The notes under the pieces were generated by a model. The model ran no database searches. It saw only the letters and a list, made by a program, of their open reading frames with translations, and was not told the DNA's origin. This document shows positions 11,650 to 23,151 of a stretch of DNA of 64,000 nt, piece by piece. The stretch is taken from NCBI GenBank assembly GCA_907163375.1, contig CAJQUW010007745.1, positions 62,001 to 126,000 of the forward strand, read 5' to 3'. Position 1 is the first letter of the stretch, and every line of letters starts with the position of its first letter. The translations under genes were made by a program, and so were the position numbers. The DNA comes from Prostheceraeus crozeri (lineage: Eukaryota > Platyhelminthes > Polycladida > Euryleptidae).

Positions 11650-12444
11650 TAGGTGTTGCATTCGGATGCGGATGGCAATAACAGAAACCGCTAGCAAGTT
11701 CAAATTCAACTTAAAACTAAAATTTTTGATCCAATTTTCATTGGCTGTATTTCTTGTTATCAACTATAAGAGTTTCAACAAATCACAGGTAGCGTATCCC
11801 ATCTGCAAATGCTATTGAATGTCTTTTCTCCATTATAAACATTTGAGGGGAATATTTCCTTACTAATTGCTTACTAAGAGCTGATTTGAATGAAGATATC
11901 GATACGGAGTTGCGTAAAAGATTGAATAAAATGCTGAGTGAAGTAAAAAATGATACATTCATTTGTTCCATGCCCCGAAACCCACCAGCAATGCTAGATC
12001 TTTATCTGACGATCTATGAATTCACAGAGTTCTTTGTCATGACTCTTGTACCGGCAATATTAGTTGGAGCATTCAACATTATTATCGTCATTAAGTGGCG
12101 CAGCCAAATTGCTTGGAGAATATCAATGGCCGGTGGAAACGAAAATGTCGATAAAATGACAAACGAGCAAAGAAAGCAACTTCCATTGATAATTATAACA
12201 GGAGTGGTTTTCTTTGTCATTCATATCAATCACCTTATAATGGACGTTGTTTTACAATTCTGATGTGATGAAAGATCTCATCTTGTGCATTCGATTAGAA
12301 ATCGGATTTCTGTTGTCAACCATTCCACAAATTTTATATTTTACATCTTTTTCGCGTGTTTATCGCGAGAAATTTGTCAGTAAGATAAAGTCAATGTGCT
12401 GCTGCAGCATCTCAGGAGCGGTTGGACCAAGTGACTCAGCTTGA
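11650..12444 (+). pseudogene. Rhodopsin-family GPCR fragment, frameshifted
   Basis: The second half of a seven-helix receptor. A hydrophobic stretch near 11720-11765 may be helix 4. A clear helix 5 follows (FVMTLVPAILVGAFNIIIVI), a charged third loop, and helix 6 (PLIIITGVVFFVIHINHL). A one-base frame change near 12247-12262 then leads to helix 7 (LLSTIPQILYFTSFSRVYRE) and a short tail with CCC, ending at a stop at 12442-12444. STIPQILYF stands where NPxxY is expected. A TGA at 11844 also interrupts the upstream frame. Helices 1-3 are not found nearby. It resembles peptide receptors of the FMRFamide type, but the ligand cannot be named. A processed or decayed copy is likely; a sequencing error at one position cannot be excluded. 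Confidence 0.7.
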
Positions 12445-13720
12445 ACAGCAAATATACTTCGTTTATTTAAAATAGACAGAACTGCACTGCATGTTGAAGA
12501 TCCTTGCAGGAATATCAACACTTTCCTTTCACTATAGATGTGTACAAAGTAATTGTCGTTCATTTATTTATTACCACGCTTGCTAGTTGAAGTGGGAATT
12601 CCGCGTGAATTTGAACGGAATAGGACAATGATGTGCTTATGTCAATAAAGGGTTAGGATATGTGCTTGTTTTAAACACTTTTTGTCTTAAAAACGTGATT
12701 TCTTTCTCATTGTATTTTTGTCAAATAAAGAATGACCTGCAATATCAGAATTGTTTATCTAAGCAGAAAACTTTTATGTCTCATTAGTCTTCATTTGTTT
12801 CTTTTGATAGTAGCTAGCTGAATATTGTGTACTAAATTCCACCCGATTCTTAGTATGCCACTTACAAAATGTGCAAAGATTGAAATAATGTAAATAAAAT
12901 ACGAAATAATGATAATATAGTGAACTGAGATGAATGTGCGATAAATGAAGACTTCATGTTGGTGGTTTGTATTTTCATGAATGTCAACATTGCTTTCTTT
13001 TCCTGACGACTAGAATATTGTTCTCTAAAATTATTATCAAAAAATATAATTGGAATACTGAAGTTGTGTACAATCACTAAAATCATAAAATGACAATCAT
13101 GAGATATAATCAGAAATCGTCTACAACCTTGAAATCGTCGATGGTATCTGCTATTTGCAGGTTTGAACAGCATATCAACTGACCTGTCGGTCATAAAATG
13201 GCAAAATAAATGAATTACAACGCACAGTTAGAAGGTAGAGAAGTCTGACATCAAAAGAATTGACATTTATTGAAATCAAATGGATATCTAAGCCTGTGTA
13301 TGAAGTTAACCCTTTCCGAAGGATGGCTTCAGCCCACCCGAGACAGATTTTGTACCCGTCTCTATATCTCTATCCCTCAGGTGAGATATTGCGTCCTTTA
13401 AAAGTCTCCTTTACCACATTTTCTTCATTCTCATGGTTTATAAACCGGTATTAGAGTCATACTTCCTCCATACTCACATCTGACATAGCCATGGCCCCTG
13501 AAACTACAAAGTAAAACTTCTACACGAATTAATGAATTGCTCCCTTTTTCATTACATTTTTGCGACTGCATTCAGTCGCAGTCGGTTTTGGAACTGATTT
13601 CATTGCTTCCATCTCTCAGCGTCTCCATGCTAGAGGCTGTCAAAAATGAATCGTAATTAATTGGTCGAAATTTTTTGATGGGGACCAACGTAGTTTGTGG
13701 AATCACTATTTTCCATGCAT
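12445..13720. other. Non-coding stretch
   Basis: AT-rich DNA with only short unsupported frames. TTAACCCTTTCCGAAGG near 13307 resembles the outer end of a piggyBac-type element, but no matching partner was found. Confidence 0.3.
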
Positions 13721-13724
13721 GTTA

Positions 13725-14530
13725 GCTGCAGAGGACCCCGGAGCCACATTTTCCTGTTTCACTTTTCGTGCTGAGGATATATGAAACTCTCATGCCCATG
13801 TAAAACCACCACTTCTGAGAGTGAATCTACATGTGTTATTTCATTTTAATTGAATAAGTGGGAGTATGGCAGATAGGCCAAGGGGTCCACTGGACCCCCA
13901 GGTCTCAGAGGATGTAGAAATTCAAATCACAAAGTGTTTACTGTGAGATGAAGAATGATTTATGTGTATGTCCACGGTGGTGCATAAAGAGTGAAATTCA
14001 TTTATTCAATGTTGACGCCATGCTCGTACATGTGTGTTATGTTACAAGATCTCAAAATGTGCATATTTAGCTAACGCACATGATCGTTGTTGACTGGTTG
14101 GCCTATATGAACAACTCGACATAAATTTGTGTAAAAAATGAAAGCTGTCATTATATTCACAGTTCAACACTAAAGACAGACTGTTGGCAAAGTCATAGCA
14201 GTCTGTTGCGTTGTCCCCAGAAGTCCCTCTTGTCTCAAGCAAGTATATTTTGCAACTGAATACAAATACAAATTTAAACTCTCTACATCGTTCAAGATGA
14301 AAATCATGTAGCCATTTAAGTGCATATACATAGAGATGAGCTACTGCTCAACTCCACAAAAACATACATAGAATGTGCCATAGCCACTTGCCCATACATG
14401 CACATAGCTATGTTGAAGCAATTGAAGCAATTGTGGCTCAGTTTAGGCATATTTCCGATTGGTATGGATAAATTTGAAAAAATGGACAAATGGACAATCG
14501 GCTGCATGGAATGAATCAATTTCTTTAAAA
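13725..14530 (+). repeat. Dispersed repeat, copy 1 (with GGGGTCCACTGGACCCC)
   Basis: Shares long collinear blocks with 18570-19190: GAGGATATATGAAACT-like, TTGAATAAGTGGGAGTATGG, the palindrome GGGGTCCACTGGACCCC (about 13891), GGTCTCAGAGG, GTCCACGGTGGTGCATAA, and a shared 3' part with GGCTCAGTTTAGG. The encoded frames are not conserved, so it is a non-coding interspersed repeat, probably a non-autonomous transposon. Confidence 0.7.
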
Positions 14531-17500
14531 CAACTATCTGAGGTTACATGGCGACAGCAAACATCGTAAAACCGCGTCTTAGTACATCTGATACTGTGCT
14601 GAATGTCGCTGAATTATAAAGACACCATGTTTTCGCATGAGTTGATGAGAAGACTAAAAGACACTCAAAGGATTAGTTATATCGACCTGCTACACTCAAA
14701 CATCATTGTCTTACTTAAAATCAACCTTCTTAATGTTTTGACATCAATTTAAGCAGGTACAAAGCTAGGGATTTGGAAAAGGGGTCCACTGGACCCTCAC
14801 CCTCTCAGGTCTCAGCAGGTCTTAACAGAATTAGCACTCTACGAGTGAGGTGCATGCCACACCACGAACTGCTAGCTTCCTGGATTCCTATTCGAAATTC
14901 AAAACTTATTGAAAGCAAAATTCACCTTGAATATCTAAACCTTTTATTGACTTAGTTGTCATTCTCCTTAGATAATCAATGAACCACGACAGACCTTTGT
15001 TGTAAAAATTCACCTTATCCCTGCCTCCACTAATACTGACTGATGACGGCGCATGTGTTCAAATTTTTAGAATCCGTTTCTCAGTAGTGTTCCAGTGACT
15101 TCAAGGAGACTTCACAGACATGCAAATGTGCGCAATAATTGAAAAGCGGATATCTTCACATTGAAGACTAAAGTGATGCACGCTTTGATATCACTGGCGC
15201 GGCTGCCAAAGCCCTCGAATCTCAAATATTCAAAATTAAAGGAACTGCGCATAATCCGCAAACCATTACTAATTTCGTACATTAAATTACCTTGAAGTTT
15301 CAACATCTAGAAATGTGTACCGGCATTCACTTGCTGTACTCGCAGTAGACAGCGGTGATTACAAATAGCAGCACAAATAACATGTTATTCAGAACATTAA
15401 TTCGAAAATTAGACTTGGCCAGACTCGATCCAAATGTCGACCGAGTCCAAAGCTCCTCTCGTCAACTTCAGATACAAATGATGACGTCACTGCTAAAATC
15501 CGATAAAATCAAATGAACACCGTTGGGTTTAAAAGTTCCGGTGGGTTGACAATGCCGTCAATATTCAGCATCTCGTCTACATGAAAGAGGTGGAACTTCG
15601 AGTGTACAGGAGGCAATCCTGCATGTCCAACATGTTTTAAAAGTTTAAGTGAAAGAGAGAAATTCAGATTTCTATGTAGAACCAAGCTGTCATATTGCAA
15701 TACACCAGGAAATCTGTAGTTGACCAAGGAAAGTGTCTTCGCACTCAACAAAACTGTTCTCGATTCCATTAATTCACATAACTCGATGGTTCCGTTTAGA
15801 TATTTTCCAAGTCCTCATTTTATTGGGTAGTCTATAAATTTACAGATAGTCAGTCAAACGCTTTCAGCTGGCTTCTATCAGGCATGATGATGGCAAATTT
15901 TGAGAGAGGCAAGGACACCTGACATCAAATTTTTCTACAGCAATCACCGACTACTACATAATCTATGTTTCAGGACAAACCAACATCGAATCAGTGCAAA
16001 CCTTTTTGTAGGTTGACTTTTCCACTATAGATGTTGCAAATATCATTTCTAATGTTGATTCAGTTGAACTTAGGAATTCAAGTTGACATAGGATGAAGTT
16101 GCATCCGATTTTCCTGTAAAAATATTCATGGCAGAAAGTTGAGACTAGGCTTCCTGGAGAGATAGCTTCGAAATACCGCAAAGAAAACTCTGAATCTTAA
16201 AATCCAACTGACTTCTATAAAGCATCTGGATTATACTTTTCGAAGTCATATTTAAGACGAAGATAATTGGTAAGAAAGTCGTCGTGGATGGAAAGATGCT
16301 TCCAATGAATTTGGCAATTCAAGCAACAGCTTTACAAATGATGTGCGTGTCAGCAGAAATAATTATAGAAGAGAAGAATGAGAATTTATTGAAACTTCAA
16401 TTTGGAGCAACTACACCATTTGAGACGGAATTACTCAGTAATGGATCAAGAGACGGAATGTTTCACAGAGACCGCCCGCCCCGCAGTTTGAAAACGACTG
16501 CATCAATTATAAGCTTCATCGTAGTGATATACAACGTATAATTATAAAATAAAAAATAACTCCCCTCGAATATTAGGCTTAAAAACGACAAGCAGGCAAA
16601 TTCTTGCACAAATAGATTGAGATAAGCATTCTTTCCAATTGCGGTATGATCAAGCATTGTAGTTTGCTTACGTAACTGAAACTGTCATCACTTTGCGGTT
16701 CTCATACTATTTACATTCTACCGCATTTGTGAATCACAATACTGAATGTACTTTAATGTACGACGTTATCTCAAAATTTGCGATCAAGAGTCAAAATGCT
16801 TATTCGATCAGTTCACTATGCCTTTCTGCTGTATTTGAGAATATTCATTCAGAAATCCTACTGCAAATAATTAAAAGTACATAGCATGAGATGTTTCGTA
16901 TCAGAATAATGATTCATTCGAATTCAAGGTAAAATGCACAATAATTATCATCTTACGCATAAAGGCACATAAAGTTAATATTGTGGTCCGTTAGCTTGGG
17001 ATTTCTGATAAATGATTTACTCCTTGTATGAAGTCTTTTAAAGTTCAACTAGACATGGAAATGATATTTCGTTATGGGTAGTTGGTGACGGTATAGTCGT
17101 ATTGCACGTTCAAGTTATTATATCATCAAATTTGCCATTGACCGCTGATTGGCTTGAACATAGCAAGGTGGAGTTAAATTCATCCAAAACTAATTGTATA
17201 GAGTTAGGAAGGTTCTCAGCAGGGTTGGAACCGCCGGCCGGTCGGACGGTCGACCGTTGATCATCACTGACAACTCAAAAGATATGAATGTTAACTGTAG
17301 TAGAGTTCTCAATTGACGTCGCAAATCACCGGAATTCACTGAGTTCAGCTCGGAACTTTCATCGATAGAAGAACTTTTAATATATTGGAACTTGTTGATC
17401 GCTCAAAGCTTGTGGAGGCCAAATAATGTTTGACGATCAAGGCCTTAGCCAACCGGCATACAGTGACGCTATCACCGTCCCATCCCTGACTGGCTGGTTT

Positions 17501-18290
17501 TGAATACGCCGGCCCCAGCCGACTTCTCTGTACGTCGTATTCAAATAATCATTAGTGACAGGTGTAAAAGTCATCTAAAACACTCAGTGGTAGAAAATTA
17601 CACTAGAGATTGGTGGAAACATATGTTCTCTTTCACTTCGATTCCGAACAGTTATGAAACGTACACCATGCACTGAAGGATTTCAAACATTGGTTCAAGA
17701 CTCTAATTATTGTGTTGGATGCATCCTGTCTCCATGGACATTGGTGTCAGACAGATCGTTTCATGATATCTGTTGGAAATTCAATAAATCAAAGTCGAGA
17801 CCTTCTTTTCCAGATGGGACAATTAGATAGGCCTAATAATCTACATAATGATGTGTTTCTGTGTTTCTACAGCGTATGGAACCGTGCCATCCAGCATCAA
17901 AGCTTTCCTGTGACCTTTTAGCGGCGATCAATCAGTTCATCAGATAGTTGAACAAAATCAGCTGATAAAAGAATGCCACTGAAATCGAGTAGATCTGTCC
18001 TGAACAGCATTGAAATTGTATAGTCCTTGATTTATGTTGTAGAGTATCGGCTACAAACTCTCAATTTTCCCGGCTAGTCCTTCATGGGATACATTGCAAG
18101 TTCTTCTCGTTGTTTAGGGTGAGATTGGACTTGTGAAACACAGTACATGTAGGACACATGAAGTCTATAGGTCCATTCACACGGTGATGCGCAGCCTCAC
18201 GCTTTCAGAATTTTCGTTCACATTTTCGGCGCGGTTTAGGAAGCGGAAGAGGCGCGGTTCTGGTCGTCTCTGTGTGAACAGTCCCACATG
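14531..18290. other. Non-coding stretch, weakly structured
   Basis: A partial copy of the palindrome repeat lies at about 14776-14815 (GGGGTCCACTGGACCCTC). Open frames such as 15509-15769 and 16284-16541 carry no recognised motif and no splice support. A GC-rich patch with CCGGCCGGTCGG lies at about 17232-17243. No gene is called. Confidence 0.35.
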
Positions 18291-18296
18291 TTTATT

Positions 18297-19190
18297 AACC
18301 CTCAGATACCCGAGCGCATAGAAATTGTTTATCTGAAGTTCGCTAGAATGGAAATTGACTCAAGGTCGCGGCACATCCGGGGGAACTAAGTTGGGGCATG
18401 AAGAACCAATGAAAAGTTTAGAATTGCGCATGTGACTGATTATAATCCAATGATGCAGCCGTTGACAAGTGTCTCTAAGTGAGAATGCATGCGATTTTTG
18501 TGCCACTATTGTGTATTGCATGAAACTTTACTTCCATTCTAGAGGTTTTATTGTTATCAATTTCTATGCCTGAGGGGGTCCAGTGGACCCCGGAGCCGTA
18601 TTTTTCTATTTCACTTTTTCTGTTGAGGATATATCAACTGCTTATGCCTATGTAAAGTCATCATTTTTGACAGTGATTCTGCACGTATTATTTCAATTCA
18701 ATTGAATAAGTGGGAGTATGGTAGATAGATCAAGGGGTCCACTGGACCCTCCAGGTCTCAGAGGGTGTACAAATGATTTTGCGCATGTCCACGGTGGTGC
18801 ATAATGAATGAAATTCATTTATTCAATGTTTGCATCACGCTCGTGCATGTGCGCTACGTTATAAGATCGCAAAATGTGAATATTTTATTTTCGCACATGA
18901 TCGTGCATGACTGGTTGGCCTACATAAACAAATCAGCATAAATCTATTTTCAAAATGAAAGCTATCATTATATTCATAATTCAACACTAAAAACAGACTG
19001 TTGGTAAAGTTTTCACAGCAGTAATTGATGAGTTTGAGATCTCCACAGCTGCTTTGAGGGTCTTAAATGCAGCAATTATGGCTCAGTTTAGGCCTATTTC
19101 CGATTACTATGGAAAATGTTTCAAAACATGGCCGAAATTAAGGGTTATGCTGCATGGTATAAATATATTTCATGTAAATAAACAATTTTT
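18297..19190 (+). repeat. Dispersed repeat, copy 2
   Basis: Matches copy 1 at 13725-14530 from about 18570 and carries the palindromic motif twice (about 18574 and 18735). Upstream, TTAACCCTCAGATACCCGAG at 18296 and an inverted GCATAGAAATTG / CAATTTCTATGC pair (about 18315 and 18557) suggest a piggyBac-type end, but a clean right end with TTAA was not found. Confidence 0.65.
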
Positions 19191-19317
19191 TGGCAGATGA
19201 AAATGGGAACTTGTATTCATATTCAAACCTCCATGCTTAGCGAAGGTTTTTGACGAAAAGTATTTGAGATCCGACATCATTTAAGCTTGCAGACATTATC
19301 ATTTAATCAGCAATTTC

Positions 19318-19354
19318 ATGTGACGCGTGATTCACATTGAATCACGCGTCACAT
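19318..19354. repeat. Perfect short cruciform (17-bp arms, 3-nt loop)
   Basis: ATGTGACGCGTGATTCA is followed by CAT and then by its exact reverse complement. Each arm contains an ACGCGT (MluI) site. Nothing else in the surroundings explains it. Confidence 0.95.
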
Positions 19355-20039
19355 TAGCAGACGATAGTACTTTGCATTCCTCATATCACAAGATGGACTT
19401 TGACGTTTCTGATATGAATTTTGCACTGTATTGAGTTGAAGCCATCAATTTACATAGAACTTTAATTGCACGTGACAAATCGTGTAAATTGTACTCATCG
19501 CTTATCTCCCATTGCATGTTTTCAAATGAGTCTTACACGTGACAAAATCGCCAGAAATTCACTAGGGACTACTTGCAGACTTCTTTCAATTCATTGTCGT
19601 ATACAGTTCGAATACTTATAATAACTGAATATACTCGTAAAATCGGCGACTTTGAAGAGAATATGGCCGGGTTATCACACCGGTGATGACAATCATTCCA
19701 GCTGGCATTTATAATAGAATAAGGTATTTCTTAGCAATGTGGATAATTAATTGAAGCAGTTCTGATGCGGTCCTACAATCATAATGCTGTTATAACCATC
19801 GGATCATAAGCAGCTAGTAACGATCATAGAAACTTATTGAAATTAATCATCTTTGGCCAAAAAGTCTGGGAAAGATGGAGATCTTGGGCTCTCCAAGATG
19901 GGACCCAAGAGTGGCTATTTCTCTAATGAAGTAGAACAACAATTTCCAGAAATTGTTTGGAATTATTATTGAGATTTAAAAAGATATTAGGATTTATTGA
20001 GATATTTTGAATCATACCATATATTATAATATATGTAAT

Positions 20040-20640
20040 ATATGAAAGATAAAAAACACTGGTTCCGGACTAGTTTCGATTCATCTATTGAATCATCCTG
20101 AGCGGTCACAAAGTTATAAAATTGCATAAAATTCACATTATATACAAATTTACATCTGTTCACGAGTCAAGGTCATCAAGCATGGTTCCACTCTACGTCA
20201 TCGATAATGTTCAGAAGAAGAACATGTGATCCATTCCGTTCATTTGATAATAGATTATTGTTTTCCTTTATCATTATGGATTCAAGAATTAGTGGCTGTC
20301 TGAAACGACCAACAATAGTGAAATTCTCAGCCTTAGGGCTATGATCGTGCATAGATATCTCTGTAGCGGTGGGATATCCACGCAAATGCTCACTGATACG
20401 AGTATTGAAATGTCTCTTGGTGGCCCCGACGTACCGCATGGAACAGCGGTCGCAACTCTATTGATAAGTAATATTCGATTTAACGCCACAAGGGACAGGA
20501 TCTTTGTTATGAAAGAAATCCTTTAATTTAGAAGTTTTATATGCAACTTTTATTTCAGAATTTTGAAGACAACGGTTCAATTTCTCAATTTTAGACTGCA
20601 GCTCTTTTGAGCCTTCTTGAATGAATGGAATGGGAACCAA
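20040..20640 (-). pseudogene. Penelope-like element 3' end, GIY-YIG region (left arm)
   Basis: One minus-strand frame runs 20640 to 20176 with a single in-frame TAG at 20458-20460. It contains KVAYKTSKLKDFF, DPVPCGVKSN, CDRCSMRYVGATKRHFNTR and ISEHLRG. The C..C...YVG.T pattern and following R..EH are the GIY-YIG endonuclease of Penelope-like retroelements, which have this domain after the reverse transcriptase. The reverse transcriptase is absent: a 5'-truncated copy. The 3' untranslated tail runs to about 20040. Confidence 0.85.
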
Positions 20641-20749
20641 TAACTTTAGTAGATTACTTCAATAATTCGCACTTAACGGACGATCTGAATTTGATCGATC
20701 AAGAAGATCGTTCAATCCTCTTTTTCAGATTTCGGGTGTTCGAAATGCA

Positions 20750-21248
20750 TGCAGTTGCGACCGCTGTTTTCCATCGCGGTAAACGTCGGGGCCACCAAGA
20801 GACATTTCAATACTCGTATCAGTGAGCATTTGCGTGGATATCCCACCGCTACAGAGATATCTATGCACGATCATAGCCCTAAGGCCGAGAATTTCACTAT
20901 TGTTGGTCGTTTCAGACAGCCACTAATTCTTGAATCCATAATGAAAAAGGAAAAAACTATTCTATTCTATGAACGGAATGGATCACATTCCTTCTTCAGA
21001 ACATTATCGATGACGTAGAGTGGAAACCATGCCTTGCTGACCTTGACTCGTGAACCGATGTAAATTCTGTATATAAATGTGAATATCGTTAGAGTGGAAC
21101 CATGCTTGATGACCTTGACTCGTGAACAGATGTAAATTTGTATATAATGTGAATTTTATGCAATTTTATAACTTTGTGACCGCTGAGGATGATTCAATAG
21201 ATGAATCGAAACTAGTCCGGAACCAGTGTTTTTTATCTTTCACATATC
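20750..21248 (+). pseudogene. Penelope-like element 3' end (right arm, inverted copy)
   Basis: This plus-strand copy mirrors 20040-20440: VGATKRHFNTRISEHLRG and HDHSPKAENFTIVGRFRQP recur in the frame at 20749-21018, followed by the same tail up to about 21248. It is truncated further 5' than the left copy and has small indels in the zinc-knuckle-like start. A tandem duplication of about 70 bp (21006-21154) repeats the sequence around GACCTTGACTCGTGAAC. The two copies form an inverted repeat of roughly 0.5-kb arms around a spacer of about 100 bp. Confidence 0.85.
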
Positions 21249-21275
21249 AATGAAGAGACTGGGTACACTTTGCTG

Positions 21276-21323
21276 CAATATGTAATATAATATATAAACA
21301 TAATATATAATATATATAATATT
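21276..21323. repeat. AT microsatellite-like tract
   Basis: An irregular TAATATATAA run just beyond the right end of the inverted Penelope pair; a similar shorter tract (ATATTATAATATATG) abuts the left end near 20025, suggesting the pair inserted into an AT-rich tract. Confidence 0.6.
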
Positions 21324-21591
21324 GGATACATATTGCTATGCAATTAATAGGTTCATATTAATTACTATTTATTACATGAATTTGTTCTTGCGGAATTGAA
21401 GCCATATTGGTATTCAGCTAAAAGTTTTAATTATCGGCATAGGCTATCTCTGGTATATCACCAACCCTGTTTGCGGCTACAGCCTAATAATTTCCTAATT
21501 AGAACAGCCTGCATGACTAAGCTACATTCCCTACAACATATCTGATCAAGAAACGAAACACACATAACATAGGCCTCGTATAAGATGAAAA

Positions 21592-21720
21592 GATCACAAA
21601 TGTAGATATAACGATATTTTACTATTTTTATTTACTATTATAACGATATCTAGCGAAATTTTATATATAACGATATTAATAACGATCACAAATGTAGATA
21701 TAACGATATTTTCACTAATC
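21592..21720 (+). repeat. Local duplication around GTAGATATAACGATATTTT
   Basis: ATCACAAATGTAGATATAACG followed by ATATTTTAC/ATATTTTCAC occurs twice, about 93 bp apart, with further ATAACGATAT units between. The surrounding 21324-22640 holds no gene; 22309-22375 has an inverted pair CACTCTTGGG / CCCAAGAGTG. Confidence 0.6.
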
Positions 21721-22640
21721 GTAAGAAGCAATCATCAAAGAATGTAACTGCATTAAATGATGCCGATATCTTTCTTTTTCTAATACATGCAGCCTAATAG
21801 TAGAATAAACAACTTAGGCCGAAGTTTCTAACTTTCAGGGCTTTCATATAGGCTATATGAAGCAAGTCATCTACGAATTGTTGTAGGCTACCAATTTAAC
21901 AGCATCAGCGTTATGATGGTATTGGTTTAATGCATTGCTTTTTTTCATGTATCATTTGTTTTATTTCACACAAAATGACATAGACAAAATTCTGTCTAAC
22001 ACAATATGCATTACATCTAGCTTAATGGATTAAATTCACAAGGAAGTCATAGGTAATCAAAGCATAGTTTAAAAAAGCCAATTAAACAAACTATCAAATG
22101 GACATTTACGGTAGGTCTAAATCAAAGTTGATGATAGCACAGTTTATCATAGAAAGACCAATCGTGTGGTTGAAGACATGTATACATACTTGTAAGCTTG
22201 CATGTTGATGACTTGCTATGACATGATGTGGTCATATACTTTGGTAGAATTTTTCCAAGAAAACCGCAAATGATCATTCATGGTCAATTTCTTTACTCTT
22301 GGGTTCTCACTCTTGGGGGGAGAGTACCCAAGCTCTTGGATCCGCACCCCAAGACTACCCAAAACCCAAGAGTGGACCCCAGACCCTCGACTATTGCTGC
22401 AACACTACTGGCAATCATTCCACAGAAGGTTGACTGCACTTTCAGCACGGACACCTGTTTGCACTTTCTAGTGAAAAAGACAATTCACCAGAGTTAAGGG
22501 AAACAACCTGAAGCCGATGGATGAAATGGAAAAATGGATCATGGAGCTGCTAAATAGAAATACAATGACACTTTTACTGTTTCTATTACTTGAGAAATTT
22601 ATTTTTCTTCATTTAAATCTTGACGCAGATTTCAGACTAT

Positions 22641-23147
22641 CACTGTTAATCGCTCAATACCAATCACATACGAAGGATGCATACCAAAGTATTTTTTTGG
22701 TATATTTCTGCATCTATTTGTATGCTTTTCATATGTTATTTCAAATGTGGTCTGCTTTACATACTAAAGCCACACCAGCACAATGCTAAAGGAAAGCATC
22801 AATGATTTCTAATATATGTTGATTTCAGGCCTTTTGTCAATAAAGATTACACTAATGTTGCCACTGTTTTGTGAGTAGTAAGATAATGACATTATATAGT
22901 CAAGCTTACAATACTGAAATCGATTTTAATGCACGTAAGTCTAAGGCATTTCATAAATAATGAAAATAAGTATTCAACCATCAACAACTATACCTTATGT
23001 AATTTTGAAATTAAGGATGTCATTAATCCAAAATAAAAACACATTATAATTCATGAACGCAAAAATAGTTATGTTTGAGATATGTAAGTCAACATGGTTG
23101 CACGAAAGATATCGTTTGACTGAATTGATGTCAATCAACTTGGTTCA
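22641..23147 (+). mobile_element. 1-kb MITE family, copy 1 (one half)
   Basis: Starts CACTGTTAATCGCTCAATACC and matches, in reverse complement, the right half of the complete copy at 23821-24811. It ends abruptly at TTAA (23148-23151), followed by CCCGTTAAACGCC, a plausible outer end of the neighbouring piggyBac. The second half of this MITE copy was not found. Confidence 0.75.
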
Positions 23148-23151
23148 TTAA

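Noticed and set aside
15509..15769. Possible minus-strand gene
   Set aside because: 86 codons with no recognised motif, partner exon or splice signal.
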